From contig WFTT01000106.1 in NCBI GenBank assembly GCA_015485335.1, forward strand, positions 1 to 55,186: a stretch of 55,186 bases of DNA. Direction: 5' to 3'. Each line of letters starts with the position of its first letter. Positions within the stretch are counted from its first letter, which is position 1. This stretch comes from Robiginitomaculum sp. GTDB taxonomy: Bacteria > Pseudomonadota > Alphaproteobacteria > Caulobacterales > Maricaulaceae. Position numbers and translations under genes: made by a program. Below the pieces are notes generated by a model. The model ran no database searches. It saw only the letters and a program-made list of their open reading frames with translations, and was not told the DNA's origin. Below are positions 8,256 through 17,702 of this stretch, in pieces.

Positions 8256-8993
8256 GTGGGATATCATTTACCAGCACTCTTATTACTTGTGCCGGGTCTG
8301 GTGCTGGGTGGTTGTGCCAGTCGCTCCAACCGGGTTGCCGGAGATCCGCTGGAACCCATGAACCGTGTGCTTTTTGATTTCAATACTGCCATGGACAAGG
8401 CCGTGTTGAAGCCGGTGGCCAAGACCTATCAGACCATAACCCCCAAACCGGCCCGCAATGGCATTCGCAATTTCCTGAACAATCTGGGCAGTCCGGTCAT
8501 TCTGGCCAATGATTTGTTGCAGGGCGAATGGAAGCGCGCCGGGATAACCGTTAGCCGCTTTGCCATCAATACGACCGCCGGGGTGGGTGGCCTGTTTGAT
8601 GTTGCCAAACATAATGGTCTTGAACGGCATAATGAAGATTTTGGTCAGACCATGGCCATTGCCGGCATTGGAGCCGGCCCCTATCTGGTGCTGCCATTGC
8701 TGGGCCCCAGCAGTTTGCGCGATGCCTTTGGTCGCTTGCCGGACCATTATTTTGCACCGCTGACCTATACAGAATTTGACGGTAAAAACACCTATATGAC
8801 GACCAGTCGTGCGGTTGATATCGTCGATAAACGCGCCCGCGCCCTGAAGCTGATAAAAAAGCTCAGGCAAACCGCTTTTGATGAATATAACAGCGTGCGT
8901 GATCTCTATTGGCAGACTCGAAAAGATGAAATTGCCAATGGCCACACCCAAATTGAAACCCTCCCTGAATTTGACATCAGCAGTACCGAGTAA
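8256..8993 (+). CDS. mlaA: MlaA-family outer-membrane lipoprotein, copy 2
   Basis: Second MlaA homologue, 245 residues, with a short lipoprotein signal (lipobox LGGC, Cys about residue 20). The central 150 residues closely follow copy 1: DPLEPMNRVLFDFN, VLKPVAKTYQTITPKPARNG, EDFGQTMA, GPYLVLPLLGP. This indicates tandem duplication, and the tails diverge more. GTG start at 8256 with a GAGAGGA purine stretch upstream. It is spaced 35 bases before mlaC, so the pair is probably one transcript. Two MlaA proteins could form channels of different specificity, but this is inference. Confidence 0.92.
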   Translation: MGYHLPALLLLVPGLVLGGCASRSNRVAGDPLEPMNRVLFDFNTAMDKAVLKPVAKTYQTITPKPARNGIRNFLNNLGSPVILANDLLQGEWKRAGITVSRFAINTTAGVGGLFDVAKHNGLERHNEDFGQTMAIAGIGAGPYLVLPLLGPSSLRDAFGRLPDHYFAPLTYTEFDGKNTYMTTSRAVDIVDKRARALKLIKKLRQTAFDEYNSVRDLYWQTRKDEIANGHTQIETLPEFDISSTE

Positions 8994-9028
8994 TTTTTGA
9001 TGCATTACCCAAGAAACGGAACCTGTTT

Positions 9029-9646
9029 ATGAAAATCAGATCTTTATTCGCTGCCTCTGTATTGACGATTTCCATGGTGCTCAGCGCGCCGGCAATGGCC
9101 TCCGAAAGGGCGGTTTCTTTTGTCCAGAACAAGGTCGCGCAAATCCTAACCATCCTTTCGGATCCGGCGCTGGACGAAACGCAAAAAGAAGAAAAATTCC
9201 AACAGGAATTATTGCAAACTGCTGATGTGAATGTCATTGCGCGCTTTGTGCTGGGCAAATATGCGGCCAAGGCCAGCCCCCAGGAATTCGAAGAATTCAG
9301 CCATGCCTTTCAGCTTTATGCGCTCAGCGTTTATCAGTCAGAGCTCAGCAATTTTGGCAGTGAAGTTTTCAAAGTCAAAAGTTCAGAAGATCGCCGCCCC
9401 GGTGATAGCGTGGTTTTGACCACCATTTCAGGTGGGGCGATGGAGGATGAGGCCGAGGAAATCAAATGGCGGGTTCTGGAAATCAAAGGCAGCCCCCGGG
9501 TAGTCGATATTGAAATTTCCGGGGTCTGGCTGAGCCAGCACCAACGGGCGGAAATTACCGGAATTATTGCCAAGCATAATGGTGATGTACGGGCCGCCAG
9601 CAAAGTTCTGTGCGAGCGCTCTTCGCAATGCAAATACAGCGGTTAA
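9029..9646 (+). CDS. mlaC: MlaC-type periplasmic phospholipid-binding protein
   Basis: Soluble periplasmic carrier that shuttles phospholipid between MlaA and the inner-membrane MlaFEDB complex. A Sec signal peptide ends near residue 25 (APAMA then SE). The body of 205 residues has the MlaC/Ttg2D pattern: VQNKVAQIL at the mature N-terminus, then FVLGKYAAKASPQEFEEFSHAF and a C-terminal strand region VVDIEISGVWLSQHQRAE. Co-directional with both mlaA genes. The end is 18 bases from the convergent motB stop. Confidence 0.9.
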   Translation: MKIRSLFAASVLTISMVLSAPAMASERAVSFVQNKVAQILTILSDPALDETQKEEKFQQELLQTADVNVIARFVLGKYAAKASPQEFEEFSHAFQLYALSVYQSELSNFGSEVFKVKSSEDRRPGDSVVLTTISGGAMEDEAEEIKWRVLEIKGSPRVVDIEISGVWLSQHQRAEITGIIAKHNGDVRAASKVLCERSSQCKYSG

Positions 9647-9664
9647 GCCTGACCGGTTCTGCCC

Positions 9665-10567
9665 CTAAAGCTTGTGTCCAGGTGGCAAGGGCGGTGCCTC
9701 GCGCAGCAATACAATAGAGATGCGCCGGTTGCCGGGCATATAGGGGTCATCCGGGAATAAGGGCTCGGACCCTGCCTTGCCGGTGACCTGATAGAAGCGA
9801 TCTTCGGGCACCTGGCTTTCCTGTAAAATCTGGCGGGCCGCATTGGCGCGGTTAAAGGACAGATCCCAGTTCGAATAGCCGCTGGCCGCCGAAGGCGAAG
9901 CATCGGTATGCCCGTATATGCTAATGCGGTTGGGCAAACGGTTTATGATTTTGGCAACGGATCTGAGCAAGACAATGGTGTGTGGCTTCAGGTCGGCCGA
10001 GCCCGGCTCGAACATAGAACGACCTTCCTGGTCCACAATCTGGATGCGAAGCCCTTCGGGGGTCTGATCGACCATCAGGTTTTTGGACAATTCGGCCAGT
10101 TCAGGCATATCCTGCATGGCCTGGCGCAGGGATTCCGATGCCTCTTTGAAGGCCATATCTTCGCGGCGGGCCAGGGCCTGTTGCAAGGCATTTTCCGATA
10201 CATCGCTGCCGGCGCTGTTGTTTTTGCGCGATTTGCCTTTTTTGCTGTCCGGGGTTTTGGGGGCCTTGGGGGCCAGCTTGCTGACCAGGGCCGTGGTGCC
10301 GGAATTGCGGGCGCCATCTTCGCCAAGGGCAGTGCCGCCCAGAATGCCACCGGCGCCGGAACGCGATTCACTGATGCTGGCGGGGGCGAAATAATCGGCT
10401 ACGCCGCGTTTTTGTTCTGGCGTGGTGGTATTGATCAGCCACATTAGCAAAAAGAAAGCCATCATGGCGGTCACGAAATCCGCATAGGCGACTTTCCATG
10501 CGCCACCATGGTGTCCACCACCACTGACCTTGATCACCTTCTTGATAATTGGACGATCGTCTGACAT
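9665..10567 (-). CDS. motB: Flagellar motor stator protein MotB
   Basis: Peptidoglycan-anchored stator subunit that, with MotA, conducts ions to drive flagellar rotation. Residues 1-25 are a basic cytoplasmic head with GGGHHGGAWKVAYADF. The single membrane helix follows, with the conserved proton-binding Asp at about residue 30 (YADFVTAMMAFFLLMWLI). A long Lys/Ser/Ala-rich linker precedes an OmpA-like domain (about residues 160-295) with GSADL, YGHTDASPS and NRRISIVL. Length of 300 is normal. MotA is not adjacent, as is common in alphaproteobacteria. The 67-base gap to the upstream acylase gene carries no visible terminator. Confidence 0.93.
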   Translation of the reverse strand: MSDDRPIIKKVIKVSGGGHHGGAWKVAYADFVTAMMAFFLLMWLINTTTPEQKRGVADYFAPASISESRSGAGGILGGTALGEDGARNSGTTALVSKLAPKAPKTPDSKKGKSRKNNSAGSDVSENALQQALARREDMAFKEASESLRQAMQDMPELAELSKNLMVDQTPEGLRIQIVDQEGRSMFEPGSADLKPHTIVLLRSVAKIINRLPNRISIYGHTDASPSAASGYSNWDLSFNRANAARQILQESQVPEDRFYQVTGKAGSEPLFPDDPYMPGNRRISIVLLREAPPLPPGHKL

Positions 10568-10634
10568 TGCTTTCCCACCAAATTCTTTTGATCAGAAAAC
10601 ACCAAAGCGGTTAATTTCAGGTGTAAATCGCCCC

Positions 10635-12965
10635 TTATTGCGGATTTAAGGTGAGGATTTGGGTGCCTTGTGGCGGCGAGTCGGGGGTCCAGTCATCGCG
10701 GATCTGGATGTAATCCCCATTGGCCCAGCTTTTGGCCATATCCCGATAGTGTTTGGACAACACCTGGCCAGATTGCCCCGGCGCGGACATATATAGCGAG
10801 GCATTCATATCCGACAGGTCATAAATGGCCCGCATACTGGGGCCCCAGGGGGCATCAAAATTACCGGATTTATACGAATAATGCGCCACATTGGGGGTGG
10901 AGCCATCGCCGCCCACGGGCACCCGCACGGAAAAGAAGTTTTTCAAGATGGGGACGCCCCCAAACAACGGATGAGCAAAGACGGCTTCGTGGACATCGCC
11001 CCAGCGCCATTTTTGCGGGTTCTTGCCATAGGCGTCCCCCAGCGCCGTGGCGGCCCTGTCAAAGGCGCGGCCGGCCATTGTCTGACAGGTTTCGCTTTCT
11101 TCGGTGCTGATATCATCACACCAATTGGCGTTTTCGCCCGTGACCACGCGTTCCATAAAGCCGCGACGCGGGGTCCAGAAGCGCTCAAAATCATCGCCCA
11201 GATCATCGGCATAGATCAGCTTTGAAAAGGCCCTCAACCACCCGGCATAAATCAGCCCTTCGGGCCGCCCCGGGGTCAGGTTGCCATCCCAACTGATCAC
11301 CATATCGCGCAGTTCCTGGCCTTTTTTGGTTTCCGGCGTGGCACTGGCCAACAAAGGCAAAGTGCGGCGGGCAAGGTCGGATACCGTGTCCATCTGCATG
11401 GCCTTGAAACTGTCAATGCTGTGTTTGGGCGTGGCCTCGATGTTTTCGACAATGCGGCGAATACGGTGAAAGCCATACCAGTGATTGGTGATGAAATAGG
11501 GGTAGCTGTCCGGCACAATCTTGTTATTGGCCGTGGCCACATAATGGCGGCCGGGGTTTTTGGTGCGCGGCAGGGCTTCATAGGGGATTTCGCCAACCCA
11601 ATTGCCATCGGCATCGCGCACCGGCACCCGCGCCGGGGCGACAAAGCCAATATTACCGTTTATGTCTGCATAGACCATGTTTTGTTCAGGCATTTTGAAA
11701 CGGCTTAGGGCCTTGTCAAAATCCTCAAAGCTGTGCGCATCAATATTGGCCATGCCGATGGAGGCAGTGGTGTCGTCGTCATCATCCAGCGTGGTATAGA
11801 GTAATATCGTCTCGTCATCCTTGGCCATTCCCGGGGCTTTGAACCATTTTGGATCCATCACCACGGCGCCATTGGCAAAGGCAATATCCAGCTTTACATC
11901 ATCGCCGCCCTTGACCTTGATGGTCTCGGTGATGGTGGTGGGGTGAAGGGTGTTGGTCTTGACGACCTTCAGATCAGACGTATCCGGCCCAGTATTGGTA
12001 AACCCCCAGGCGATGGTGCGATTGCGCCCCAGGGTTACAAAGGGCGTGCCTGGCAGGGTGACCCCCAATACCATCATGTCGGGGGCGTTCAGGCGGGCAT
12101 AATACCAGATGCCGGGGGCGGTTAGGGCCAGGTGCGGATCGTTGGCCAGCAATGGCAGGCCGCTTTTGCTTAAAGAGCCATCAACTACCCAATTGTTCGA
12201 GCCCTTGATCTGTTCGCCCATGGCCGGGCCAATGGCCGGGGCGGGCGCTTCTTCTACGGGCGCTACCGGGGCTGGATAGACAGAGGTCATGTCTTCTTCG
12301 CGCAATGCCACCGGGGCATTTTTGGGATAGGCTGGCAGAAACTGTTCCAGGCGTTCCTGGCCCAGGATCTCTCGCAGGCGTTTGCGCCCGGGCTCCTGCA
12401 TGGCATCACCGGCCAGGCTATAGGCCATGACCTTAAAAACCGTCAGGGTGTCAGCCGGCACCCAGGGTTCGGGCCGGGCGCGCAAAAACACATATTCCGC
12501 TGGTGGGACATAATCCTTGGCGGTAATGATGGCATTCACCCCATCGGTATAGGCGGTAATCGCGGCCTGTTCTTTGGCCGTCAAATGGTTCCATGAGCCT
12601 TCGGCGGCGCGGCGCAGGCCCAAAATGCGCATTTGCGCGTCCGTGGAAAGCGCGCGTTTGCCCACCAGCTCTGAAAGACGGCCAGAGCCAAAACGTCGGC
12701 TCATATCCATCTGGAACATACGATCCTGGGCATGGGCCACCCCCAGGCCATAAAACGCGTCATGACGGGTGGAGGCAAAAATATGCGCAATGCCCAGGTT
12801 GTCCCGGGCAATTTTCACCTGAGAGGCGAGGTTTGTTAAGGTTAATTCCCCCTTAACTTGTGGAAGGGCGCGTTGAAGTCGCCAATACAGGCCGCCGGCA
12901 GCGAGCAGTGAAATGGCGATCAAAATGGCTAATGTCCGGCTTCCCCAGCGTAAAACGGTTTTCAT
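10635..12965 (-). CDS. Penicillin-acylase-family N-terminal-nucleophile hydrolase
   Basis: Ntn hydrolase precursor of about 776 residues, normally cleaved autocatalytically into alpha and beta chains. An uncleaved signal or anchor lies in residues 10-30. The alpha-chain motif GLGVAHAQDRMFQMD is present. The predicted nucleophile is the Ser of GSNNWVV near residue 256, which becomes the beta-chain N-terminus. Later blocks LANDPHLALTAPGIWYYARL and the FTNTGPDTSDL region fit the family. Members cleave acyl amides such as beta-lactam side chains or acyl-homoserine lactones, and the substrate cannot be read here. Start: ATG 12965 is preferred, with GTG 12974 as alternative. It is divergent from the dehydrogenase gene. 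Confidence 0.9.
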   Translation of the reverse strand: MKTVLRWGSRTLAILIAISLLAAGGLYWRLQRALPQVKGELTLTNLASQVKIARDNLGIAHIFASTRHDAFYGLGVAHAQDRMFQMDMSRRFGSGRLSELVGKRALSTDAQMRILGLRRAAEGSWNHLTAKEQAAITAYTDGVNAIITAKDYVPPAEYVFLRARPEPWVPADTLTVFKVMAYSLAGDAMQEPGRKRLREILGQERLEQFLPAYPKNAPVALREEDMTSVYPAPVAPVEEAPAPAIGPAMGEQIKGSNNWVVDGSLSKSGLPLLANDPHLALTAPGIWYYARLNAPDMMVLGVTLPGTPFVTLGRNRTIAWGFTNTGPDTSDLKVVKTNTLHPTTITETIKVKGGDDVKLDIAFANGAVVMDPKWFKAPGMAKDDETILLYTTLDDDDDTTASIGMANIDAHSFEDFDKALSRFKMPEQNMVYADINGNIGFVAPARVPVRDADGNWVGEIPYEALPRTKNPGRHYVATANNKIVPDSYPYFITNHWYGFHRIRRIVENIEATPKHSIDSFKAMQMDTVSDLARRTLPLLASATPETKKGQELRDMVISWDGNLTPGRPEGLIYAGWLRAFSKLIYADDLGDDFERFWTPRRGFMERVVTGENANWCDDISTEESETCQTMAGRAFDRAATALGDAYGKNPQKWRWGDVHEAVFAHPLFGGVPILKNFFSVRVPVGGDGSTPNVAHYSYKSGNFDAPWGPSMRAIYDLSDMNASLYMSAPGQSGQVLSKHYRDMAKSWANGDYIQIRDDWTPDSPPQGTQILTLNPQ

Positions 12966-13039
12966 AATCAACACTTGTCCCTATGTGTATGCACACGATT
13001 TATACCAAGCTAGCAAAGTCGGCAGGAAGGGCAAGGAAA

Positions 13040-13900
13040 ATGGCAAAATGTGCGTTTATCGGACTGGGGGTGATGGGGTATCCCATGGCCGGGTATTTGC
13101 AAAAAGCCGGTCATGAGGTGCGGGTATGGAACCGTACGGCGCAAAAGGCCACGGACTGGGCTTTGCAATATGGTGGCACCGCCACAGATGATATTGCGGA
13201 CGCCGTGACCGATTGTGATCTGGTATTTGCTTGTGTTGGCGATGACCCGGATGTGCGCGCCATTGCCGCGCCGGCCTTTAATGCGATGAAGGCCAGGGCC
13301 ATCTTTGTGGACCACACCACCGCCTCGGCGGCGCTGGCCCGCGAACTGGCTGTTGAGGCAAAGGCGCGCCAGTTGGGCTTTGTCGATGCGCCGATATCGG
13401 GCGGTCAGGCCGGGGCCGAAGCCGGGCAGCTGACCATTATGTGCGGCGGCCATGAAGACGATTTTGCCAGGGCGGCGCCAGTGATGGATGTTTATGCCAA
13501 GGCGATCACATTGATGGGCGAGGCCGGGGCCGGGCAATTGACCAAAATGGTCAACCAAATTTGCATTGCCGGGGTGGTTGAGGGCCTTGCCGAAGGCCTG
13601 CACTTTGCCAAACGCGCCGGGTTGGACGGCGAGCGGGTGATCGAGGCCATTTCCAAAGGCGCGGCGCAAAGCTGGCAAATGGAGAACCGTTATCAAACTA
13701 TGTTGCAGGGCGAATTTGATTTTGGCTTTGCGGTGGACTGGATGCGTAAAGATCTGCGCATCACGCTGGAGGAAGCCCGTGAAAACGGCGCGCGTCTTCC
13801 CGTGGCGGCATTGGTGGATCAGTTTTACGCCGACGTGCAGGCCATGGGGGGCAAACGCTGGGATACCTCCAGCCTGATCGCCCGGCTGGAAAAGGATTAG
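13040..13900 (+). CDS. NAD(P)-dependent beta-hydroxyacid dehydrogenase (3-hydroxyisobutyrate dehydrogenase family)
   Basis: Cytoplasmic dehydrogenase of 286 residues. The N-terminal Rossmann motif is GLGVMGYPMAGYL. The substrate-binding block is DAPISGGQAGAEAGQLTIMCGG. The catalytic Lys lies in GAGQLTKMVNQ, and a C-terminal all-helical domain follows. These are the three signatures of the 3-hydroxyisobutyrate/tartronate-semialdehyde/6-phosphogluconate-like superfamily, and exact substrate is open. ATG 13040 was chosen because GGCAAGGAAA precedes it and the Rossmann strand starts right after. The stop overlaps the convergent oxyR stop by 4 bases. Confidence 0.9.
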   Translation: MAKCAFIGLGVMGYPMAGYLQKAGHEVRVWNRTAQKATDWALQYGGTATDDIADAVTDCDLVFACVGDDPDVRAIAAPAFNAMKARAIFVDHTTASAALARELAVEAKARQLGFVDAPISGGQAGAEAGQLTIMCGGHEDDFARAAPVMDVYAKAITLMGEAGAGQLTKMVNQICIAGVVEGLAEGLHFAKRAGLDGERVIEAISKGAAQSWQMENRYQTMLQGEFDFGFAVDWMRKDLRITLEEARENGARLPVAALVDQFYADVQAMGGKRWDTSSLIARLEKD

Positions 13901-14787
13901 GCGGCCGGCTCAAAAAACGTACCAAGTTTCTTGAATTCCTCATCCCGGCCCGAGGTCTTGCGCCACAAAAGGCCAATATCGCGGGCATTACTGTTTGGCT
14001 CCAGCGGCACCAGCGCCAGATCGCTGAGCCGGGCCAGACCGGCATCAATGGCCATTTGGGGCAAAAGGGTGATGCCAAGGCCGCCGGCCACCATTTGCGC
14101 CAGCGTGAGCAGCGAGGTGCCCTCCATGCCCCGCTGGCCCCGATGACCTTTGTATGAGCAGGCCGATAGGGCATGCTCGCGCAGGCAATGACCATCGGCG
14201 AGCAACAATAACGGCTCATTGGCAAAATCATCCGAACAGACCTGTTTGTATTTAGCCAGTGGGTGATCTTTGGGACAGGCCAACTGAAACGGGTCCGCAA
14301 ACAACGTCAGGCTGGTAAATTCATCGCTGGGCCAGGGCAGGGCCATTAACACCAGGTCCAGCCGTCCTTCGCGTAAACTCTGCAATAACCGTTCGGTCTG
14401 GTCCTCGATTAGGATCAGGTCCAGATCCGGGTGCGTATCGCGAATGTCTGGCAAGGCCCGGGGCAGCAAATAGGGCGCAATGGTGGGAATCACCCCCATA
14501 CGCAGTGCCCCGCTCAGCGGTTGGCGATAACGGGCGGTCAGCGATTTTAAATCCTCGGCATCGCGCAGCAAGGCCGTGGCCCGCACAGCCACTTCCTGTC
14601 CCAAGGGTGTCAGGACCACCCGTCGTTTGGTGCGCTCGGCAAGGCGAGCCCCCAAGGCATCTTCCAGATCGCGAATGCCCGCAGACAATGTGGATTGGGT
14701 GACAAAGCATTGCTCCGCCGCCTTGCCAAAATGCAGTGTGTCTGCAAGTGCGGTAAAGTATCGTAATTGGCGCAGCGAGAAAGTCAT
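13897..14787 (-). CDS. oxyR: LysR-family peroxide sensor OxyR
   Basis: LysR regulator of 296 residues: N-terminal winged HTH (RQLRYFTALADTLHFGKAAE...QSTLSAGIRDLE) and a two-lobed sensor domain. The OxyR redox pair is intact: Cys201 in DGHC and Cys210 in ALSAC, nine residues apart as in E. coli Cys199/Cys208. It should therefore sense H2O2 by disulfide formation. It is divergent from dps and a peroxiredoxin, standard OxyR targets. The 100-base intergenic region is AT-rich, but I could not fit a clean four-block OxyR site by eye. Confidence 0.92.
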   Translation of the reverse strand: MTFSLRQLRYFTALADTLHFGKAAEQCFVTQSTLSAGIRDLEDALGARLAERTKRRVVLTPLGQEVAVRATALLRDAEDLKSLTARYRQPLSGALRMGVIPTIAPYLLPRALPDIRDTHPDLDLILIEDQTERLLQSLREGRLDLVLMALPWPSDEFTSLTLFADPFQLACPKDHPLAKYKQVCSDDFANEPLLLLADGHCLREHALSACSYKGHRGQRGMEGTSLLTLAQMVAGGLGITLLPQMAIDAGLARLSDLALVPLEPNSNARDIGLLWRKTSGRDEEFKKLGTFFEPAA

Positions 14788-14825
14788 AAATCGGAAATTC
14801 CACTTGTAAATATAAAAATATATCG

Positions 14826-14855
14826 TTTCACAGACTTAATAACAATACCTATATT
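14826..14855 (+). promoter_or_regulatory. Candidate promoter for dps
   Basis: A weak -35-like TTTCAC and a -10-like TATATT, 18 bases apart, sit in the oxyR-dps intergenic region 33 bases before the dps start codon. dps itself has a strong AAAGGAG ribosome site at 14874-14880. OxyR would be expected to bind nearby. The assignment rests on hexamer similarity only. Confidence 0.3.
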
Positions 14856-14887
14856 CTGTCCATAACGCTTCAGAAAGGAGTGAGGAT

Positions 14888-15364
14888 ATGAGTAACCCCA
14901 TCAATATCGGCATGAGCGAGGCGGATCGTACCGCCATTGCCAACGGCTTGGCCGGTCTTCTGGCCGACACCTATACCTTGTATCTGAAAACCCAGAACTT
15001 TCACTGGAATGTCAAAGGGCCGATGTTCAACAGTTTGCATCTGATGTTCGAAACGCAATATACCGAACTGGCCCTGGCGGTTGATGAAATTGCCGAACGC
15101 ATTCGGGCTCTGGGGCTGCCGGCACCGGGTTCCTATCGGGAATTTGGCTCTCTGACCAAATTGTCCGAAGCCAAAGGCGGCGAAACTGCCATGCAAATGG
15201 TGGCGGCGCTGGCTGCGGATCACGAGGCGGTTTCGGCCCGCGCCCGCAGTATTTTTGACGTGGTGGAAAAAGCCAATGATCAACCTAGTGCTGATCTCTT
15301 GACACGGCGCATGGATATCCATGAAAAGACCGCCTGGATGCTGCGTTCAACACTGGAAGACTAA
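14888..15364 (+). CDS. dps: Dps-family ferritin-like DNA-binding protein
   Basis: Dodecameric mini-ferritin of 158 residues that oxidises Fe(II) with H2O2, stores iron and protects DNA. The inter-subunit ferroxidase ligands are visible in helix 1, TQNFHWNVKG (His), and helix 2, LALAVDEIAERIRALG (Asp, Glu). The DPS signature FHWNVKGPMFNSLHLMFE region is complete. The short N-terminal tail has little positive charge, so DNA binding may be weak. Divergent from oxyR and followed after 49 bases by the peroxiredoxin gene, so a peroxide-stress operon is likely. Confidence 0.95.
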   Translation: MSNPINIGMSEADRTAIANGLAGLLADTYTLYLKTQNFHWNVKGPMFNSLHLMFETQYTELALAVDEIAERIRALGLPAPGSYREFGSLTKLSEAKGGETAMQMVAALAADHEAVSARARSIFDVVEKANDQPSADLLTRRMDIHEKTAWMLRSTLED

Positions 15365-15413
15365 GAGAAGACTTGTAACAACCCATCTACCTGATCAATC
15401 AAAGGAGATCATC

Positions 15414-15941
15414 ATGATCGATAACCAACTTCCCGACGTTGTCTTTAAAACCCGCGTGCGCAACGACGCCCTGGATGGTGACAATCCGTTCGAATGGAAA
15501 GACGTAACCACCGCGGATCTGTTCAAAGGCAAAAAGGTCGTGCTGTTTGCCCTGCCAGGTGCCTTTACGCCAACCTGTTCATCAACGCACCTGCCGGGCT
15601 ATGAAGCCGCTTTTGAAGAGTTCAAGGCTCAGGGCGTGGATGCCGTGATCTGCCTTAGCGTCAATGATGCTTTCTCCATGTACCAATGGGGCAAAAATCT
15701 GGGTGCGGAAAAAGTCTTCCTGCTACCGGATGGCAATGGCGAATTTACCCGTAAAATGGGCATGCTGGTCGACAAGTCCAATCTGGGCTTTGGCTATCGC
15801 AGCTGGCGTTATTCGCTCTATGCCGAAGATGGCGAAGTGAAAAAGCTGTTTGCCGAAGAAGGCTTTTCCGACAATTGCCCCACTGACCCGTTTGAGGTGT
15901 CCGATGCGGGCACCATGCTGAACTATCTGAAAAACCGCTAA
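15414..15941 (+). CDS. Prx5-type peroxiredoxin
   Basis: Thiol peroxidase of 175 residues, probably glutathione/glutaredoxin dependent as in atypical Prx5/AhpE-like proteins. The peroxidatic Cys is at residue 55 in PGAFTPTCSSTHLPGY. A second Cys lies in the C-terminal part (FSDNCPTD), a possible resolving residue. ATG 15414 is supported by AAAGGAG at 15402-15408. It is probably cotranscribed with dps and ends just before a strong terminator. Confidence 0.93.
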   Translation: MIDNQLPDVVFKTRVRNDALDGDNPFEWKDVTTADLFKGKKVVLFALPGAFTPTCSSTHLPGYEAAFEEFKAQGVDAVICLSVNDAFSMYQWGKNLGAEKVFLLPDGNGEFTRKMGMLVDKSNLGFGYRSWRYSLYAEDGEVKKLFAEEGFSDNCPTDPFEVSDAGTMLNYLKNR

Positions 15942-15964
15942 GCGCGTTTTATTTTAACGGCTTT

Positions 15965-16000
15965 AAGGCCTCGGGCACGCGCCCGGGGCCTTTTTGTTTT
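15965..16000 (+). terminator. Rho-independent terminator after dps-peroxiredoxin
   Basis: Twelve-pair stem AAGGCCTCGGGC / GCCCGGGGCCTT (one T-G wobble) with loop ACGC, followed by a run of T. It starts 24 bases after the peroxiredoxin stop and closes the peroxide-stress transcript. Confidence 0.9.
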
Positions 16001-16141
16001 GCCCTGTCCTTGATCTCATCCTGAGGTGGCGCAAAGTGCCCTCGAAGTATGGGTAGCACTATACCCCACCAGCACCGGTGTGGGACAAGGTTTTGCTATC
16101 CCCATCTCCAAAACCATGACACTGGCATAGAGACGATCTCT

Positions 16142-16250
16142 TTCCTCTCCCGGGTGGGAGAGGAATAAGGTGAGGGATCAGGAGTTTAAAGAAAGCGCTC
16201 TATCATTGCTTCACCAGCCCATTACCCCGGCCCTCTCCCCGAGGAGAGGG
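16142..16250. repeat. Pair of oppositely oriented REP-like palindromes
   Basis: Hairpin 1 at 16142-16165: TTCCTCTCCC / GGGAGAGGAA with loop GGGT. Hairpin 2 at 16231-16250: CCCTCTCC / GGAGAGGG with loop CCGA. The flanking sequences (AAGGTGAGGG after the first, its rough complement before the second) suggest two copies of one repeat facing each other, a BIME-like unit of about 110 bases. They lie in the 632-base gene-free stretch between the peroxiredoxin and mdh. Confidence 0.65.
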
Positions 16251-17536
<1,286 letters not shown>

Positions 17537-17584
17537 TTGCTTCTTTTATGAGAACGCCACGGAAGCCTAATGCTTTATGGTCGT

Positions 17585-17671
17585 CACCCCGATGAATATC
17601 GGGGTCCAGTTCTTTAGTGGCACTCTCATGTATGTTTTAGTAAAACTGGATACCGACTTTCGTCGGTATGA
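17585..17671. repeat. Inverted pair of REP-like hairpins after mdh
   Basis: Left unit 17585-17609: CCCCGAT-GAAT-ATCGGGG followed by TCCAG. Right unit 17646-17671: CTGG then ATACCGAC-TTTC-GTCGGTAT. The right unit read in reverse aligns with the left (TCA..CCGA....TCGG..TCCAG), so these are two diverged copies in opposite orientation around 36 bases. They sit between the convergent mdh and tag stops and may act as a bidirectional transcript end. Confidence 0.7.
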
Positions 17672-17702
17672 TGGCTGAGGCCTTGATAAAGCGGGCGCGG
17701 TG

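Noticed and set aside
10635-12965. Beta-lactam resistance gene
   Set aside because: The penicillin-acylase fold covers many amidases; nothing here shows the substrate.
14788-14887. Full OxyR binding site
   Set aside because: I could not fit four ATAG/CTAT blocks with 7-base spacing; only isolated CTAT-like pieces are present.
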